Source: Magicicada septendecula
Taxonomy: Eukaryota; Arthropoda; Insecta; Hemiptera; Cicadidae
DNA: 64,000 bases
Assembly: GCA_034769895.1 (NCBI GenBank)
Contig: CM068371.1
Coordinates: forward strand, 406,145,969 to 406,209,968
Direction of reading: 5' to 3'
Part shown: positions 1 through 11,468 of the stretch, piece by piece
Layout: each line of letters begins with the position of its first letter
How positions within the stretch are numbered: position 1 is the stretch's first letter
Notes under the pieces: model-generated
Databases searched by the model: none
The model's input: the letters and a program-made list of their open reading frames with translations, nothing else
What the model was told of the DNA's origin: nothing
Program-made: the position numbers and the translations under genes

Positions 1-343
1 GAAAGACTACTCCAGTTATGAATCTGATTCCAATACCAATTCTGAAGATGAACTTGGAGAAGAAGAAAAAAACGAGGATGATGACTGGAACTAAAAACAG
101 TAAGGTACTTTAACACTTTCAGGTACTTTAAAGGTAATTTCACCTTTAATGTAAAATAGCCATATTTACTTAGTGTGACATCAACGTAAGATGATATTTA
201 GACAATTTAATTGTCTTTCTCATACAACACCTCAAAAAATTCAGTGTCGTCTTATATGGAGGCCCTTTTTTTCCCTATAAAACACCTTCAAAAATCTAGG
301 GTTGTCTTATATGTGAGGCTGTCTTATATTCGGGCCAAAACGG
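1..343 (+). mobile_element. 3' end of a pogo/Tigger-like DNA transposon
   Basis: The first 343 bases match, in inverted orientation, the terminal part of a second copy at 45890-46190. Both end in the same terminal sequence (CCGnTTTGGCCCGAATA read inward) next to a TA dinucleotide (344-345 here, 45888-45889 there), as expected for a Tc1/mariner-pogo superfamily element with TA target duplication. The last codons of the transposase lie at 2-94. Everything upstream is outside the window. Confidence 0.75.
2..94 (+). CDS. C-terminal tail of pogo/Tigger-like transposase (partial)
   Basis: An open frame enters from the left edge and stops at TAA 92-94. The tail is very acidic and serine-rich (SEDELGEEEKNEDDDWN), a usual C-terminus for pogo/POGK-like DDE transposases. 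The same tail is present in the copy at 46100-46190 but is shifted there by a small deletion. Only the last 30 codons are visible, so nothing can be said about catalytic residues in this copy. Confidence 0.55.
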   Translation, partial: KDYSSYESDSNTNSEDELGEEEKNEDDDWN

Positions 344-345
344 TA

Positions 346-632
346 TTTTGTTGACTTTGTATGAGGATGGATTACTTTACCTTCTTTTACTGGGAGATCT
401 TATTATATTAGTACAATTAGTCAGAATACTACTATTACTCATCCCAGGTTTCAAAAAGTTTAATGTTTTTCATAAACGCTAATTAAAATGTTAGGCATAA
501 AAAATACAACCACAGTCATTAAGATTAGAGACACAGATCAGCTAGTCAGTAACAACGGAAAAGAATAAGAAATCTGGAGCAGGTGTTTACTAAGCTATCT
601 TAGTACAAAAATGATTTGCAGCACTGGTTTTT
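346..632. other. Unassigned AT-rich intronic DNA
   Basis: No gene, repeat or RNA is recognisable between the transposon end and the small inverted-repeat element. Confidence 0.5.
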
Positions 633-819
633 TTTTAAAGGGCGTAAGTCACTGACATATGCCTTTTTAAAAAGAACCGGAATATTCATTATTTTATAAC
701 TCCATAACTAACTGCAGTCTATATGCCCTTGTAAAACAGATTGATAGGCCTACAATTAAAGAACATGAAATATTGAAAAAGTCAAAATGGCCGAAATCGT
801 GACTTATGCCCTTTTAAAA
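633..819. repeat. Short inverted-repeat element (MITE-like)
   Basis: TTTTAAAGGGCGTAAGTCAC at 633-652 is nearly the reverse complement of GTGACTTATGCCCTTTTAAA starting at 799. Related TATGCCCTTTT/AAAAG words occur at about 658-675 and 721-737, so the element also contains internal copies of its ends. Length is about 190 bp and it has no coding capacity. No target duplication could be fixed. Confidence 0.45.
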
Positions 820-908
820 AGACTGATTCAATTTATTATTATTCAAACCCGTTAAGTGTATAGTTAACACTACAGTTACAAAACTTTGCAGTTACAACTT
901 AAACTGTA

Positions 909-2099
909 AGAGGTGCTACCTAAAAGTTTCTGAAATTGAAACATTCTGCTTAAAAGAAGTGTGATACAGAATTGTGCACTAGTCCTCTACCAGGATTACT
1001 AAGGAATCAGTCTGATGTTTATTGTTGTTATGGAATGTCGTATTTGTTTACACTGGGTGTTTTATGAGGTTAAGTTTGTGGTGTCTTGTGACAGCCAACA
1101 TGACTAACTTGAATAAGCAAAGAGTTTGTGATAAATGTTATTTTAATCTAAGGAAGACACCAGGGGAGACATACCAAATTTTAAAACAAGCTTTTGACAG
1201 TGAAGCTATGGAACAAATGCAAACCTACGAATGGTTTAAGCATTTCAAAAATGGCAGAACATCCGCTAAAAATGACAAATATTCTGGATGCCCTTTAACT
1301 GGCATCACTGATGCAAATACCACCAAAATTCATGAACACAGTCGGCAAACAATTTATAAAATTTGTAAAGCTAATAGTTTGTCATACAGGACTTGCCAGA
1401 AAATGTCAGAAAAACTAGTAATGTCCATAATTTCAGCCAAATTTTGCCCTGTCAGTTAACAATTAAGCAAAAGAGCACTGAGATCATGTGCGAAGGGAAA
1501 ATATGAAAATGTCACAAATTTTATTTCACAGATTGTTAACGATGGCAAAGCATAAGTTTATGGGCACAACCAAGACACAAAACAGCGTTAATCTCAATGG
1601 AAGTCGCCAAGTTCACAGACATTATAAAAACCATGCCTAATTTTGATCAACATGAAGTCAATTTGATTTGTTTTTATTTGACATCAAAGACATTACAAAC
1701 AAACAAAAAAATGTGTTCCACAGGGCCAGATAGTCGATAGGAAATTCTACTGTGATGTTTAGAATCAGATTTGAGAACAAGTTCAACAGAAACATTCTGA
1801 AACATGGACCAACCAAACATCCCAAAAAATTAAAATGAAGCTCAAGGCAAAATGATTTGACATGGTAGAGAAGATTCAAAAACTACTGTGTGATAACCAA
1901 AAATAACACAGTGTTTCAGCAGTGCACTGTTAATGATAATGCTGCAGCTCCAGGAGTGTTTCTGAGCATTAAAATTGTGCTGGGACTAATGCATCAATGT
2001 AGCAGGAGACTTACTTTGAAGAATATTTAATACATTATTATTTTTTTGTAAGTGTGATTTTTCATAAATAAATTTAAGGAATTTTTGGGTAGCACCCTG
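909..2099 (+). mobile_element. Decayed mariner-like element
   Basis: Terminal inverted repeats are visible: GGTGCTACCTAAAAG just inside the left end (about 911-927) and its near complement TTTTTGGGTAGCACC at the right end (about 2082-2096). TA dinucleotides flank at 907-908 and 2100-2101. The length of about 1.19 kb is near that of full-length mariners (1.2-1.3 kb). The enclosed transposase gene is broken. Confidence 0.75.
1100..1900 (+). pseudogene. Mariner transposase pseudogene
   Basis: From about 1100 the + strand translates as the N-terminal helix-turn-helix half of a mariner transposase (motifs LKQAF, EWFKHFKNGRTSAKND, SGCPLT) and is open until the stop at 1457-1459. Beyond it, recognisable mariner pieces continue in shifted frames, including DIKDITNK near 1680 (the D-hK-GI-V region of mariner) and the pieces just before the right end. 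Catalytic D,D34D residues cannot be traced in one frame. The copy cannot encode an active enzyme. Confidence 0.7.
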
Positions 2100-2243
2100 T
2101 AATTATTCTGTTCTTCAAATGTAGATATAGTTATTTATTTTTAAATATATGTTTACAATTTTATAAATTTTTTATTAGTACAAAAAAATGACAAAAAAGT
2201 CAGATAAGTATACGAAATAAACTTGTTTGAAACTGTAACTCAC

Positions 2244-2464
2244 TCATGTCTGATTTCCATTTCTGCCCACTCACACCATACTGAAGCAAGATCATCAACT
2301 TTCGTATATGGTACATGTGTTGCTTTCTCTAGTACAACTCTTGCATCTTCTATTTGCCCGTTATCTTCATAGAACTTAGCAAATGCAACCCACAACGAAT
2401 GTAGTTTTCCCACTGCTAACTTTGGATCTACTGTCTGCACAGCTTCAGTATACGTACTAATTAT
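2244..2464 (-). CDS. XAB2: XAB2/SYF1 exon (HAT repeats), most 3' exon in the window
   Basis: This internal exon codes for the segment IISTYTEAVQTVDPK through LASVWCEWAEMEIRHE of the pre-mRNA splicing factor SYF1 (XAB2 in human, fandango in Drosophila). It contains the typical HAT-repeat segment WVAFAKFYEDNG. The acceptor is TTTCAG just before 2464 and the donor GTGAGT lies at 2243-2238; the exon ends inside a codon. SYF1 is a scaffold of the Prp19-associated complex of the spliceosome, and human XAB2 also binds XPA in transcription-coupled repair. The upstream exon is at 27181-27332, 24.7 kb away, and joins in frame. The next exon lies outside the window to the left. Confidence 0.92.
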
Positions 2465-2691
2465 CTGAAAGTTATAAAATAATAATCCATGTCACATGAT
2501 ATTTGCTGTAACTTATTGACAGCTTACATTACTGTAATAATCTTATAACACATCTTATAATGAATTTTCAGTATATCTTCTAATATTTACTAGTACCATA
2601 AACTTAACTTGTATAATACTGTGTTTATAATATTCTCTATCGTTTTTTTGTTGAAGCAGAGGATACAAAAATAAACAACACTAAATGTAAC

Positions 2692-3278
2692 TGTACGGTA
2701 GCGCGATAATTTCGCTTTCTAGGTTGGGTAATCTGCTTACTGCTTTTGTCCAAATTTGCGTGTTGGAACTTTGTACAGTGTGTGTCAGACGCTCGTCAGC
2801 AGCGTTCGGCTCGCTTGCAGCCTTGCTGTCATTTAAAATACTTGAACTCAAGTATTCTAGTGCCGCGTATTCGCGCATATCGTATTCTTTACGACCTTTA
2901 ATGTAGGCTTTAGGCCGGCATATTTTTACTTATGGCCAACTAGGCTCGCTATCATTTCAATTCAAATATTTAATACCTTTTAGCAACATGCATTATTAGC
3001 CAACCTGATTTCAATAAATTAAAACATGTAATGTAACTTGGGAAAATGCATTAAAATCAATTCAATACAGTCCACATTTTATCATTTTTCATTCCCAAGA
3101 ACCAATGCATGCATTACTGCCTATTTTTTACAAACGTTGTTGGTACACGCCGACAGGATTACTCACTTCACAAAACATTTTTTAACCCACTTGGGCCTGA
3201 TATTCAACATTTTTTGGTCCACCGTGCCTGGATTCTTCTCATACCATTTTTTGGTCCTCACGGTACGGATCATCAACA
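2692..3278 (+). repeat. P1 5' LTR
   Basis: 587 bp, TG...CA ends, paired with 22769-23355. Its last 90 bases contain two PBS-like TTTTTTGGTCC units that continue past the LTR end. Confidence 0.92.
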
Positions 3279-3350
3279 TTTTTTGGTCACTCCGGACCTG
3301 GATTTTCCATCTAATATTTTCTACCACTATTTCTGGCCATCACGGGCGAA
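3195..3350 (+). repeat. PBS-like tandem units straddling the P1 LTR end
   Basis: Four related units start TTTTTTGGTCC(A/T)C or close variants at about 3211, 3248, 3279 and 3330 (the last degenerate, TTTCTGGCCATCACGG). The LTR ends between the second and third unit (3278), so the third unit, TTTTTTGGTCACTCCGGACC, occupies the primer-binding-site position. The complementary tRNA was not identified with confidence. Confidence 0.6.
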
Positions 3351-3568
3351 TTAGCACGTCAGCTGATACGACCGTGGCGTGATTTTCATCAGCATTTAGC
3401 TCGTCATCTTGCAGCCTTCTGATAACATCTTAGCAAGTGCCTGCTAGCTACAGTGCTTTACACAAGGCGGTCATCTCTACTAGCTGTTTGCCATCTTCAC
3501 CAAGGAGCCGACGCTGCAGGACATCGCCAACAAGGTATCATCAACAACAGTGTATTAAGGTGCGTACA

Positions 3569-4821
3569 ATGTCTGAAGAAGCCCTCAAAGTGCTGACCAG
3601 AAAGAGAGGCGGCTTAAAGTCCGCAATAGTGCGGATACAATCTGCTGTAAATTCGTTTGATGTAACTTTAAGTACAAAACATTTTCTAACTGTAAGGCTG
3701 GACAGTCTCAAAAGCTTGGCCTCGAAATACGACGAGGTGCAGTCTGAAATAGAACTCATTAGTAAAGATACGAGCGTTGCTCAAGAAGACCGAGTTGAGG
3801 TCGAAGAAATGTTATATTCAACTGAAGAAACATTTTGCAATTACTTGACACATTCAATGCTCAGACTGTACCTCCCATATTATCGACGCACATGCAATTA
3901 AAACCAATAAGTTTGCCCTGCTTCTCAGGCAACATATTGGAATGGCAACATTTTTACTCAATTTTTACCGATTTAGTGCATTCAAGATCTGATTTAACAC
4001 CAGTGCAAAAATTATATTATTTACATTCTTCTTTGAAGTGTGAACCGTTAGATTTAATCAAGTCATTACCTATCTGTAAAGAAAATTATACAATAGCGTT
4101 GAGTTTGCTGTCTGAAAGGTATAACAACCCATTCATATTAGCTAAATACTATGTGCAAAACCTATTTCAGGTCAAGCCGACAATAAAGGACTCGGTCCAA
4201 AGTTTGGCAGAGTTCACTAACACAATAACGTCTTCCGTTAATTCACTGGCAGCAATGAAGCTGTCAGTGAATTCATTTGAATTTATCACTATACAGTTAC
4301 TATCCACTAAACTCGACCCTATTACTTTCAAACTTTGGAAGGAGTCAATAGACCCTGACAAACTACCTAGCTTTCAAGACTTCACGCATTTTTTAAACTT
4401 ACGTAGACAGCTGTTAGAAAATACAATGCCCATTGAACCCGGACAGCAACTCAACAAACTTAATGTAAGACCTAACAATAAATATGAGAAATGTAACTCA
4501 AGAAATACTGCTGGCAGCACTACATTTAAGAGCTATCACGCAGCGGCAAATCATTATTCATGCGTGTGTTGTAAATCCAACCACCCGCTTTACATATGTA
4601 ATAAATTTCGTATATTAAGCACCGCTGAGCGGGGACAATTTGTTTCAAATCATAAATGTTGTAGCAATTGCCTTAGATCAGGTCATCTTATAGCTAGCTG
4701 TAAGAGTAAACAGGTGTGTAAAATCTATTCAAAACGACACCACACATTGTTGCACGCAAATTACGTGCCGAACTCAATAGCTGCCAGCAGCAATTATTGC
4801 TCGCTTAAATTACAATGCAAG
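3569..4821 (+). pseudogene. P1 Gag (Bel/Pao, DUF1759 family), broken
   Basis: The ATG at 3569 opens a Gag N-terminus rich in charged helix. A frameshift near 3835 moves the frame, after which the DUF1759-like region reads well (motifs LPCFSGNILEWQHFY, KLYYLHSSL, FELWKES-like KLWKESID). Two cysteine-histidine clusters follow (CVCCKSNHPLYIC at about 4560 and CCSNCLRSGHLIASC at about 4655), the nucleic-acid-binding knuckles of Bel Gag. The frame is then cut at 4821 by element G. Coding resumes at 18406 in P1's protease. The paralogous Gag in G (17121 downwards) confirms the family. Confidence 0.88.
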
Positions 4822-5286
4822 TGTTGCGGTTTGGAAGCTCTTGAATAATCGTGAGTTATTCCAAAGACGCTAATGAGGAAGGCTGGATTGTTTGTTAGAA
4901 AGAAGTGGACTGTATTAAAGATGTTGAACATTCGTTTATTGAAAAAATCTGATTGTTAATTACGATCGGCACGTGCGGATGCATTTGAGGCAATAACGCC
5001 CGAAATTAATTTTGAATGAAATCGTGGTCCATTGTAGATGGACGCAGGTAGTTGAATGAAATGAAATATTATGAATGCATGCTAAAAAATATCCAGAAGC
5101 CGCGGCTGGAAGAGAAGTGTTTTACGAGAGTTGCGCTCGGAGTCTTGTTATAAACTGAACTAAACTTGCTTGCAGCCGGCGGTGATTGCCAGCTGCCGCG
5201 TTTGATAAACGCGTGACGTCATCCGTGCGTGCTGTGTAATGGTAGTAGACCGCTTACAGCTGATAAACCAGTACAAAGTTTAAACA
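4822..5286 (-). repeat. G 3' LTR
   Basis: 465 bp, paired with 17936-18400. On the minus strand it is preceded by the purine-rich GGCGGGCAGTA, a likely polypurine tract. Confidence 0.92.
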
Positions 5287-5600
5287 TACTGCCCGCCAAA
5301 ATCGGGCCGATTTTGTACATTAAAGGTTAAATTGAACAATATAATAATTAGACTTACATGTCGTAAGCGATACAATAATTGGCGCACTGGCCAGAGAGCA
5401 ATGACATAATAAACATAATATGAATTCAATTAACAATCACCAGGCATACAATAAATTGATCCTCACGCCAATAGCAAGGGCTTACTGACGTTAAAATTAC
5501 TCAAAACACAATAGTAATACAATACGCACAATAATACAATAATTAAGTAGAGATTGATCTTTCCCAAATAATACCCCTTGATATTTGCCAAGCATTACAA
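5287..5600 (-). other. G 3' untranslated segment
   Basis: Non-coding part of G between its 3' LTR and the A insertion; the target site ACAA is at 5597-5600. No ORF or other feature seen. Confidence 0.7.
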
Positions 5601-6742
5601 TGTAATCTATTACATTTTATATCGTTTAATTACTTATAGTGAAAAATATATTTTCGTCTGTATTAGTAAATAATCTCAGTCGCCATGTTGTGCAAGGTAC
5701 TATGATCGACATTTACTTTTAGGGCCAGACTTCGTGTAACACGAACCAGTTAGTGAAACAAATTACCTGAAATAAAGACATACACCAAATAACATATAGA
5801 AAGTATTTTATTAGTAGTCAAATTGATAGTTATTACATAGATATATATATATGACCTACATATTGCGCCATGGGCGTTATCCAAATCAAATTACCCTCCA
5901 AAATCCTTACATCTACTAAAAAATGTGTTGTATCATAATATATGGTATCTAATAAATAAAGATATACATTTTTATATATATATAATTCCGCACAACCCAG
6001 CTCTTAAATTATAATACACACACGCAACCTCTCTCTCTTTCATGCTCATGGTACAATGATTTGATTATTAATGTTGGAGCTCCTTTTAAATATATTGAAA
6101 ATTTGAAATAATTGATTTCTACAATAAAATTTTATATTGGGAAATAATGAAAGGATTTAAAGTGTACAAGGAACTTTCTCACCCATTTCGTGTCGTTGTT
6201 CCTGGTTGTATCGGTGAGGTAAAACTTCGCGACCAGTACCGCGAGTTTTACGGGTATTCGTAACGGTCACATTTTGTAGTTGACGCACTTATACTGTTTA
6301 TTAACCACCTACAGTGGTCTAAAAAGTTAAAATTCACCCGTAAGTGAACGGGTTGCCGGGCGGCGTTGATCACAGCTGCAGAAAAAATGACCACAAGTCT
6401 TTGTTAGATTTTGCGGAAGTGGGGTGAACCTACGTCACATTTTCTTTGTTACAATTGTTGACAGCATCGTTGTTGACATAAACACATTCTCCGCCTCTGA
6501 CGTAATTAAGGTTCGGCTTGCTTATCGCAATAACTGCACACTGTTTTTGTGATGTTTCACAGTTTTTTGCTATGAATTGGTTCAAATCCTGACAAATAAT
6601 GTTATACACTCCACTCACTGTATATTCGTATCGGGTGTTTAAGGTTGGGTTTAGTATGACAAAAATAGAAAAATACAATATTTATGTTCTAGTTACCATA
6701 TTTAAGGTAATTCCAAAACTGTACCATGATTGTACCATCACA
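5601..6742 (-). repeat. A 3' LTR
   Basis: 1142 bp, paired with 10327-11468. It begins (minus strand) TGTGATGGTAC and ends in the near-palindrome TGTAATAGATTACA. Confidence 0.93.
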
Positions 6743-7021
6743 AAACCCCCTCAATGAAAGATTGTGTGTCGAAGCACACAAACTTTCATTGACCCTTTCA
6801 TACTTCCTAAAGGGATCAGCCAGGACAAGTCGCCACAACCCCCTTACAAATTTACATAAAAAATAACAACAACTCACCCTTGGTCTGGTGATGATGACCG
6901 TACCTAGATGACCTTACTGGACTTCTCCTGCGAGATCCCAACACCATAAGGCCACTTAGGCTCTTAACGCCCCTGCTCTGACTCGTTGGCCAGCTCAGGA
7001 CCGCTGTCATATCACCAAACA
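6743..7021 (-). promoter_or_regulatory. A conserved 3' module: exon-like block, hairpin and polypurine tract
   Basis: Read on the minus strand: TTTCAG acceptor-like site before 7021, a block of 144 bp ending at a GTGAGT donor-like site (6877-6872), then GGGGTTGTGGCGAC, then the hairpin 6792-6751 (10-bp outer stem, one A-A mismatch, 7-bp inner stem, 6-base loop), then AGGGGG before the LTR. The same order occurs in B, C and E. The exon-like block contains AGAAGTCCAGTAAGGTC, also found in all four elements (one base differs in E). Confidence 0.7.
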
Positions 7022-8775
7022 CTGAAACAATACATAATAAATATTAAAATAGTGGCTTAGTAAATCACTCCATCCTCAACTGATCTGGTTCCCCTTAGCT
7101 AAGTGCTGGTTTGTGCCAATAAGCACTGGGTTGGCTTAATATATTTATTCAAATTATACTCCTCAAGAATTAAAAAGAATTTCCCTTCTTCACATTACAA
7201 ACCCTGAATTGATGAATGGTTTCGATTCCTATCGATTATATTTATCTTCTTTCTTTTACAATTACTGTAATTGTAACATAAACACATTGATATAATAAAA
7301 AATTGAATAAAATATAATTGAAAATAGGAAAATTACACATTATAGATCTCCCAAATCTGGAGAAAAACAAATTAAGAAAAATTAATAAATCGATATATTT
7401 ATTTACTTATAACTCTTATTGAATGATAAAAATAAAATTTTATTATTATTATTATTATTACTAACAAGTAATTATCTGGTTTATTGTTATTATTAACAGC
7501 GCCAGTTGAAATTTTTTTTTTTTTTTTTTTGTTTACACATTATTTCCTTGTTATAGAATCATGTTGAAATTTCTATAACATAAATACATTTTACATAATA
7601 ATAATACATTAATAATTAACACTGATACATTAATACATTAAATATTCTTGATTCATTTTTAATCTTGATTTGCATATTCTATCTAAGTTGCATTTGAGTT
7701 AAAAATTTACAATTGCAATTAAACTTTCATTAATTATACATCAATTTATTTATTTATAATAATAAAATACATTTTAAATTCATTGTTAATATTCAGATTA
7801 TTATTGCTTCATTATTCACTTCCTACTACCTCTATACTCTGAACTTTCTACCTACCTAACTACCTAACCTCTCACCTTCTATCACTGTTTAGTCTGGATA
7901 ACTCCTATATTCACTATACTTTTTATTATAATCTTACTCACCTTCTTCTAATTGACCATCAAATTTACCTATCATGACACCAATATCTCAATTATAAACT
8001 CCATTACTATTTTCATTTAAATCCTATGGCACCGCTCGTCTTTGCAATGGGTTGGGTGTTCCCTAACTGGCTATAGACATCCATATTATTTTTTGCCCTT
8101 CCAAAAATTCGGCAAACACTCCCTTAAATTTATGCTAATACCTGCCACAACACTATTGGTTGGCTACTCTTTATCACCTCACCCCCACTACAGAATTCAT
8201 CAATAACAAATATATGTTTATACCTTTACTTAAACACCTTCTCTACAAATAATCACTAACTACTGTGTCCCTAAATATTTAATAATTCTCTTTGTATTTT
8301 CTTACAAATTCTTATCTTTCTAACTCCATTTACATTAATTGCATTACTCACCTGCATTTTATCTATACCCAGGCTCTATTCCTGTTTAAACACTTACTGT
8401 AATCATTGACAATTCTCTTATAAAATTCCTCTCTCACCTACTTATAACAATACCTCTTTTCAAAATTCAAATATATATTCTTACGTAAACATTATTATTA
8501 TTCATCAGTAATTACCTTCATTACCAATTAAAAATTAAAATTATTATTATTAAACATGTTATATATGTACAATATATAATAATACATACTGATGTAAATA
8601 TACCTGTAATACATAATACATATCAAAAATACATGGATAGATAAATACATATAAAACAATGAAAAATATACACTCCAACTCCTTATCTTGTTATATACCA
8701 AACTCAGTTCATAGCAGTCCAATTCAATACCACTTTTCATATTCTTATTTAATGTTCATACACAATTAAAACAGT
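7022..8775 (-). other. A non-coding internal region
   Basis: About 1.75 kb, very AT-rich, with a TTA run at about 7439-7460 and a T run near 7510-7530. No ORF worth calling and no similarity to pol. Equivalent long non-coding stretches follow the ORF in B and E. Confidence 0.7.
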
Positions 8776-10152
8776 CTATCCACCATCATTAAACAACAAA
8801 CGAATCTTAGGTCTATATAAATTCTTATTTAATAAATAGATTTTATTACTAGATACATTATATTCGTACTCCTTTATGAAATGGTTATTAAACAAATATT
8901 TCCAGTCACGATCAAGTACGGTTCCGTTTATCTCAGTATCATATGTCATTAATCGGTTTATACTATAATTATCCCCATAATATTCCACCACAGGTAAGTA
9001 CATAATGTCTTTATTCTCATTTCTTGTTATTTCCAATTTATTGTTATTATCAGGTAAGTATTCATCATTTTCATATACCACATCTAACCCTAACCTTTCT
9101 AACAATTGTCTGTAATTTCTGTTTACTGTAAATATTTCTATTACTCTCTTACTCTCACAATATCTCTCTATACTTTCTTTCTTAATACATTTCTCTCCAT
9201 AACACCAAAATACCCTTTCTCTCTCCAAATATGCAGGGGTCCCTAACATAAAATTATCCCTAACATAAGTGCACCACTTATTAGGTACACAAAAACATAA
9301 AGTAACTTTATTTGTAGACTTATTGTCTCTCAAATATAAATTAAAGGCATTCTGATCCTTATAACAATTACATGAAGACTTGTCTTCACCCCCTAATACA
9401 ACATTAAAAGAAAATTCTACCCCCTGCACTCCTTGTACTAAAATACTTTCTCTAAACTTTCTTTCTGACTTAATAAATTCAAACATTTCATTTTCACTCA
9501 TTATACTTTCATTATTATTTTCTAACACCACATTCTTACTACTTGTAATACTCGATTTATCGGTACATTCATTATCTGAATTATTATTTTTAAATAGGTT
9601 TATATTCAGTACAGCATTTTGCTGGGTACTACTCTTTAGTACTTTCTGGCTTTCTAATTGACTTTTAATCGTGTTATTTACTGTGTCATAAACTAGATCA
9701 ATTTTAGTGTCTAAATCATTAATTGCACTACTGAACTTATCATCAACAATGGCTAGTGTGGTTTTCTGTATGTTATCACAACGGGTTTCTACTGTACTAA
9801 TTCTCTCCTCAAATTGACAATTTTGTCTTTTAATTTCATCTTTCATCTCATCGAAATTAATTTTAAAACTACTTTGAATTTCTTTAATTTCACTTTTCTG
9901 AACATCAAATTTAAAATTCATGTCCCCTCTGAGGTCATTAAAATTGCTACACATCATGTTATACAGACGTGTTAACATTTCGTCTGTTTTGTTTTCTTGA
10001 AGTGAGATGGAGGTTACTTGTTCAGTCTCTACATTTTCGGTCGCACTCGCCTCGCCAACCTGACTAATTGGGTTTAATTGAACATCCATTTCACTAGTTA
10101 AATTTATCTCAGAGGTACTGGTTTCTATTACAATATTGTCACTTGTACTCAT
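8776..10152 (-). CDS. A single ORF: coiled-coil N-terminus plus unknown conserved C-terminal domain
   Basis: A 458-aa intact ORF begins at an ATG 155 bp inside the 5' LTR boundary. Residues about 55-200 form a charged, heptad-like coiled coil (FDVQKSEIKEIQSSFKINFD), resembling a Gag matrix-type N-terminus. Residues about 235-458 are a separate domain shared with B and E: GVEFSFN, PAYLERERVFWCYGE, then GTVLDRD, ending KIRLLFNDGG at the C-terminus. No zinc knuckle, DTG protease, YxDD or integrase motif is present. The protein family was not recognised. Conservation between elements with unrelated LTRs suggests the protein is useful to the element; its biochemical role is unknown. Confidence 0.85.
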   Translation of the reverse strand: MSTSDNIVIETSTSEINLTSEMDVQLNPISQVGEASATENVETEQVTSISLQENKTDEMLTRLYNMMCSNFNDLRGDMNFKFDVQKSEIKEIQSSFKINFDEMKDEIKRQNCQFEERISTVETRCDNIQKTTLAIVDDKFSSAINDLDTKIDLVYDTVNNTIKSQLESQKVLKSSTQQNAVLNINLFKNNNSDNECTDKSSITSSKNVVLENNNESIMSENEMFEFIKSERKFRESILVQGVQGVEFSFNVVLGGEDKSSCNCYKDQNAFNLYLRDNKSTNKVTLCFCVPNKWCTYVRDNFMLGTPAYLERERVFWCYGEKCIKKESIERYCESKRVIEIFTVNRNYRQLLERLGLDVVYENDEYLPDNNNKLEITRNENKDIMYLPVVEYYGDNYSINRLMTYDTEINGTVLDRDWKYLFNNHFIKEYEYNVSSNKIYLLNKNLYRPKIRLLFNDGG

Positions 10153-10306
10153 GTTGTATTATTTTAGGTGACTAACACATATTTATTTATAACCTAAAAT
10201 TGTAACCTTACCTTACGCACGCTTTGCGAACTATTACGCTATTATTTCAAGTAACTGTTTCACCCACCAGTAGGTGTACTCTACATAAAATTTTATTTTA
10301 TGTCGA

Positions 10307-10324
10307 GTCCATGTTCGGGCGCCA
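10307..10324 (-). promoter_or_regulatory. A primer binding site, tRNA-Lys type
   Basis: On the minus strand, two bases after the 5' LTR, stands TGGCGCCCGAACATGGAC. It differs at one of 18 positions from the classical tRNA-Lys primer site TGGCGCCCGAACAGGGAC. Confidence 0.85.
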
Positions 10325-10326
10325 AA

Positions 10327-11468
10327 TGTAATCTATTACATTTTATATCGTTTAATTACTTATAGTGAAAAATATATTTTCGTCTGTATTAGTAAATAAT
10401 CTCAGTCGCCATGTTGTGCAAGGTACTATGATCGACATTTACTTTTAGGGCCAGACTTCGTGTAACACGAACCAGTTAGTGAAACAAATTACCTGAAATA
10501 AAGACATACACCAAATAACATATAGAAAGTATTTTATTAGTAGTCAAATTGATAGTTATTACATAGATATATATATATGACCTACATATTGCGCCATGGG
10601 CGTTATCCAAATCAAATTACCCTCCAAAATCCTTACATCTACTAAAAAATGTGTTGTATCATAATATATGGTATCTAATAAATAAAGATATACATTTTTA
10701 TATATATATAATTCCGCACAACCCAGCTCTTAAATTATAATACACACACGCAACCTCTCTCTCTTTCATGCTCATGGTACAATGATTTGATTATTAATGT
10801 TGGAGCTCCTTTTAAATGTATTGAAAATTTGAAATAATTGATTTCTACAATAAAATTTTATATTGGGAAATAATGAAAGGATTTAAAGTGTACAAGGAAC
10901 TTTCTCACCCATTTCGTGTCGTTGTTCCTGGTTGTATCGGTGAGGTAAAACTTCGCGACCAGTACCGCGAGTTTTACGGGTATTCGTAACGGTCACAATT
11001 TGTAGTCGACACACTTATACTGTTTATTAACCACCTACAGTGGTCTAAAAAGTTAAAATTCACCCGTAAGCGAACGGGTTGCCGGCCGGCGTTGATCACA
11101 GCTGCAGAAGAAATGACCACAAGTCTTTGTTAGATTTTGCGGAAGTGGGGTGAACCTACGTCACATTTTCTTTGTTACAATTATTGACAGCATCGTTGTT
11201 GACATAAACACATTCTCCGCCTCTGACGTAATTAAGGTTCGGCTTGCTTATCGCAATAACTGCACACTGTTTTTGTGATGTTTCACAGTTTTTTGCTATG
11301 AATTGGTTCAAATCCTGACAAATAATGTTATACACTCCACTCACTGTATATTCGTATCGGGTGTTTAAGGTTGGGTTTAGTATGACAAAAATAGAAAAAT
11401 ACAATATTTATGTTCTAGTTACCATATTTAAGGTAATTCCAAAAATGTACCATGATTGTACCATCACA
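10327..11468 (-). repeat. A 5' LTR
   Basis: 1142 bp, paired with 5601-6742. Confidence 0.93.

Larger units (their letters stand above)
5601..11468 (-). mobile_element. Non-autonomous LTR element A (single-ORF class)
   Basis: Two 1142-bp direct repeats (5601-6742, 10327-11468) with ACAA target duplication (5597-5600, 11469-11472). The lysine-type PBS and the only ORF (8776-10152) put the element on the minus strand. The internal region is 3584 bp and has no protease, RT, RNase H or integrase. About nine LTR differences were seen. It belongs with B (27501), E (53617) and F (62520). Confidence 0.94.

Noticed and set aside
2681-2906. ORFs in both strands at 2681-2906 and 22711-22983
   Set aside because: Lie in the P1 LTR and occur in both copies; no protein similarity recognised.
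6878-7010. ATG-started frame in A's 3' exon-like block with an Arg-rich stretch resembling a Rev/Tat-type motif
   Set aside because: The corresponding frame has a stop in B and C and a shift in E, so the conservation is of RNA, not protein.
10307-10326. tRNA gene
   Set aside because: Only the 3' terminal complement of a lysine tRNA is present; it is a primer binding site.
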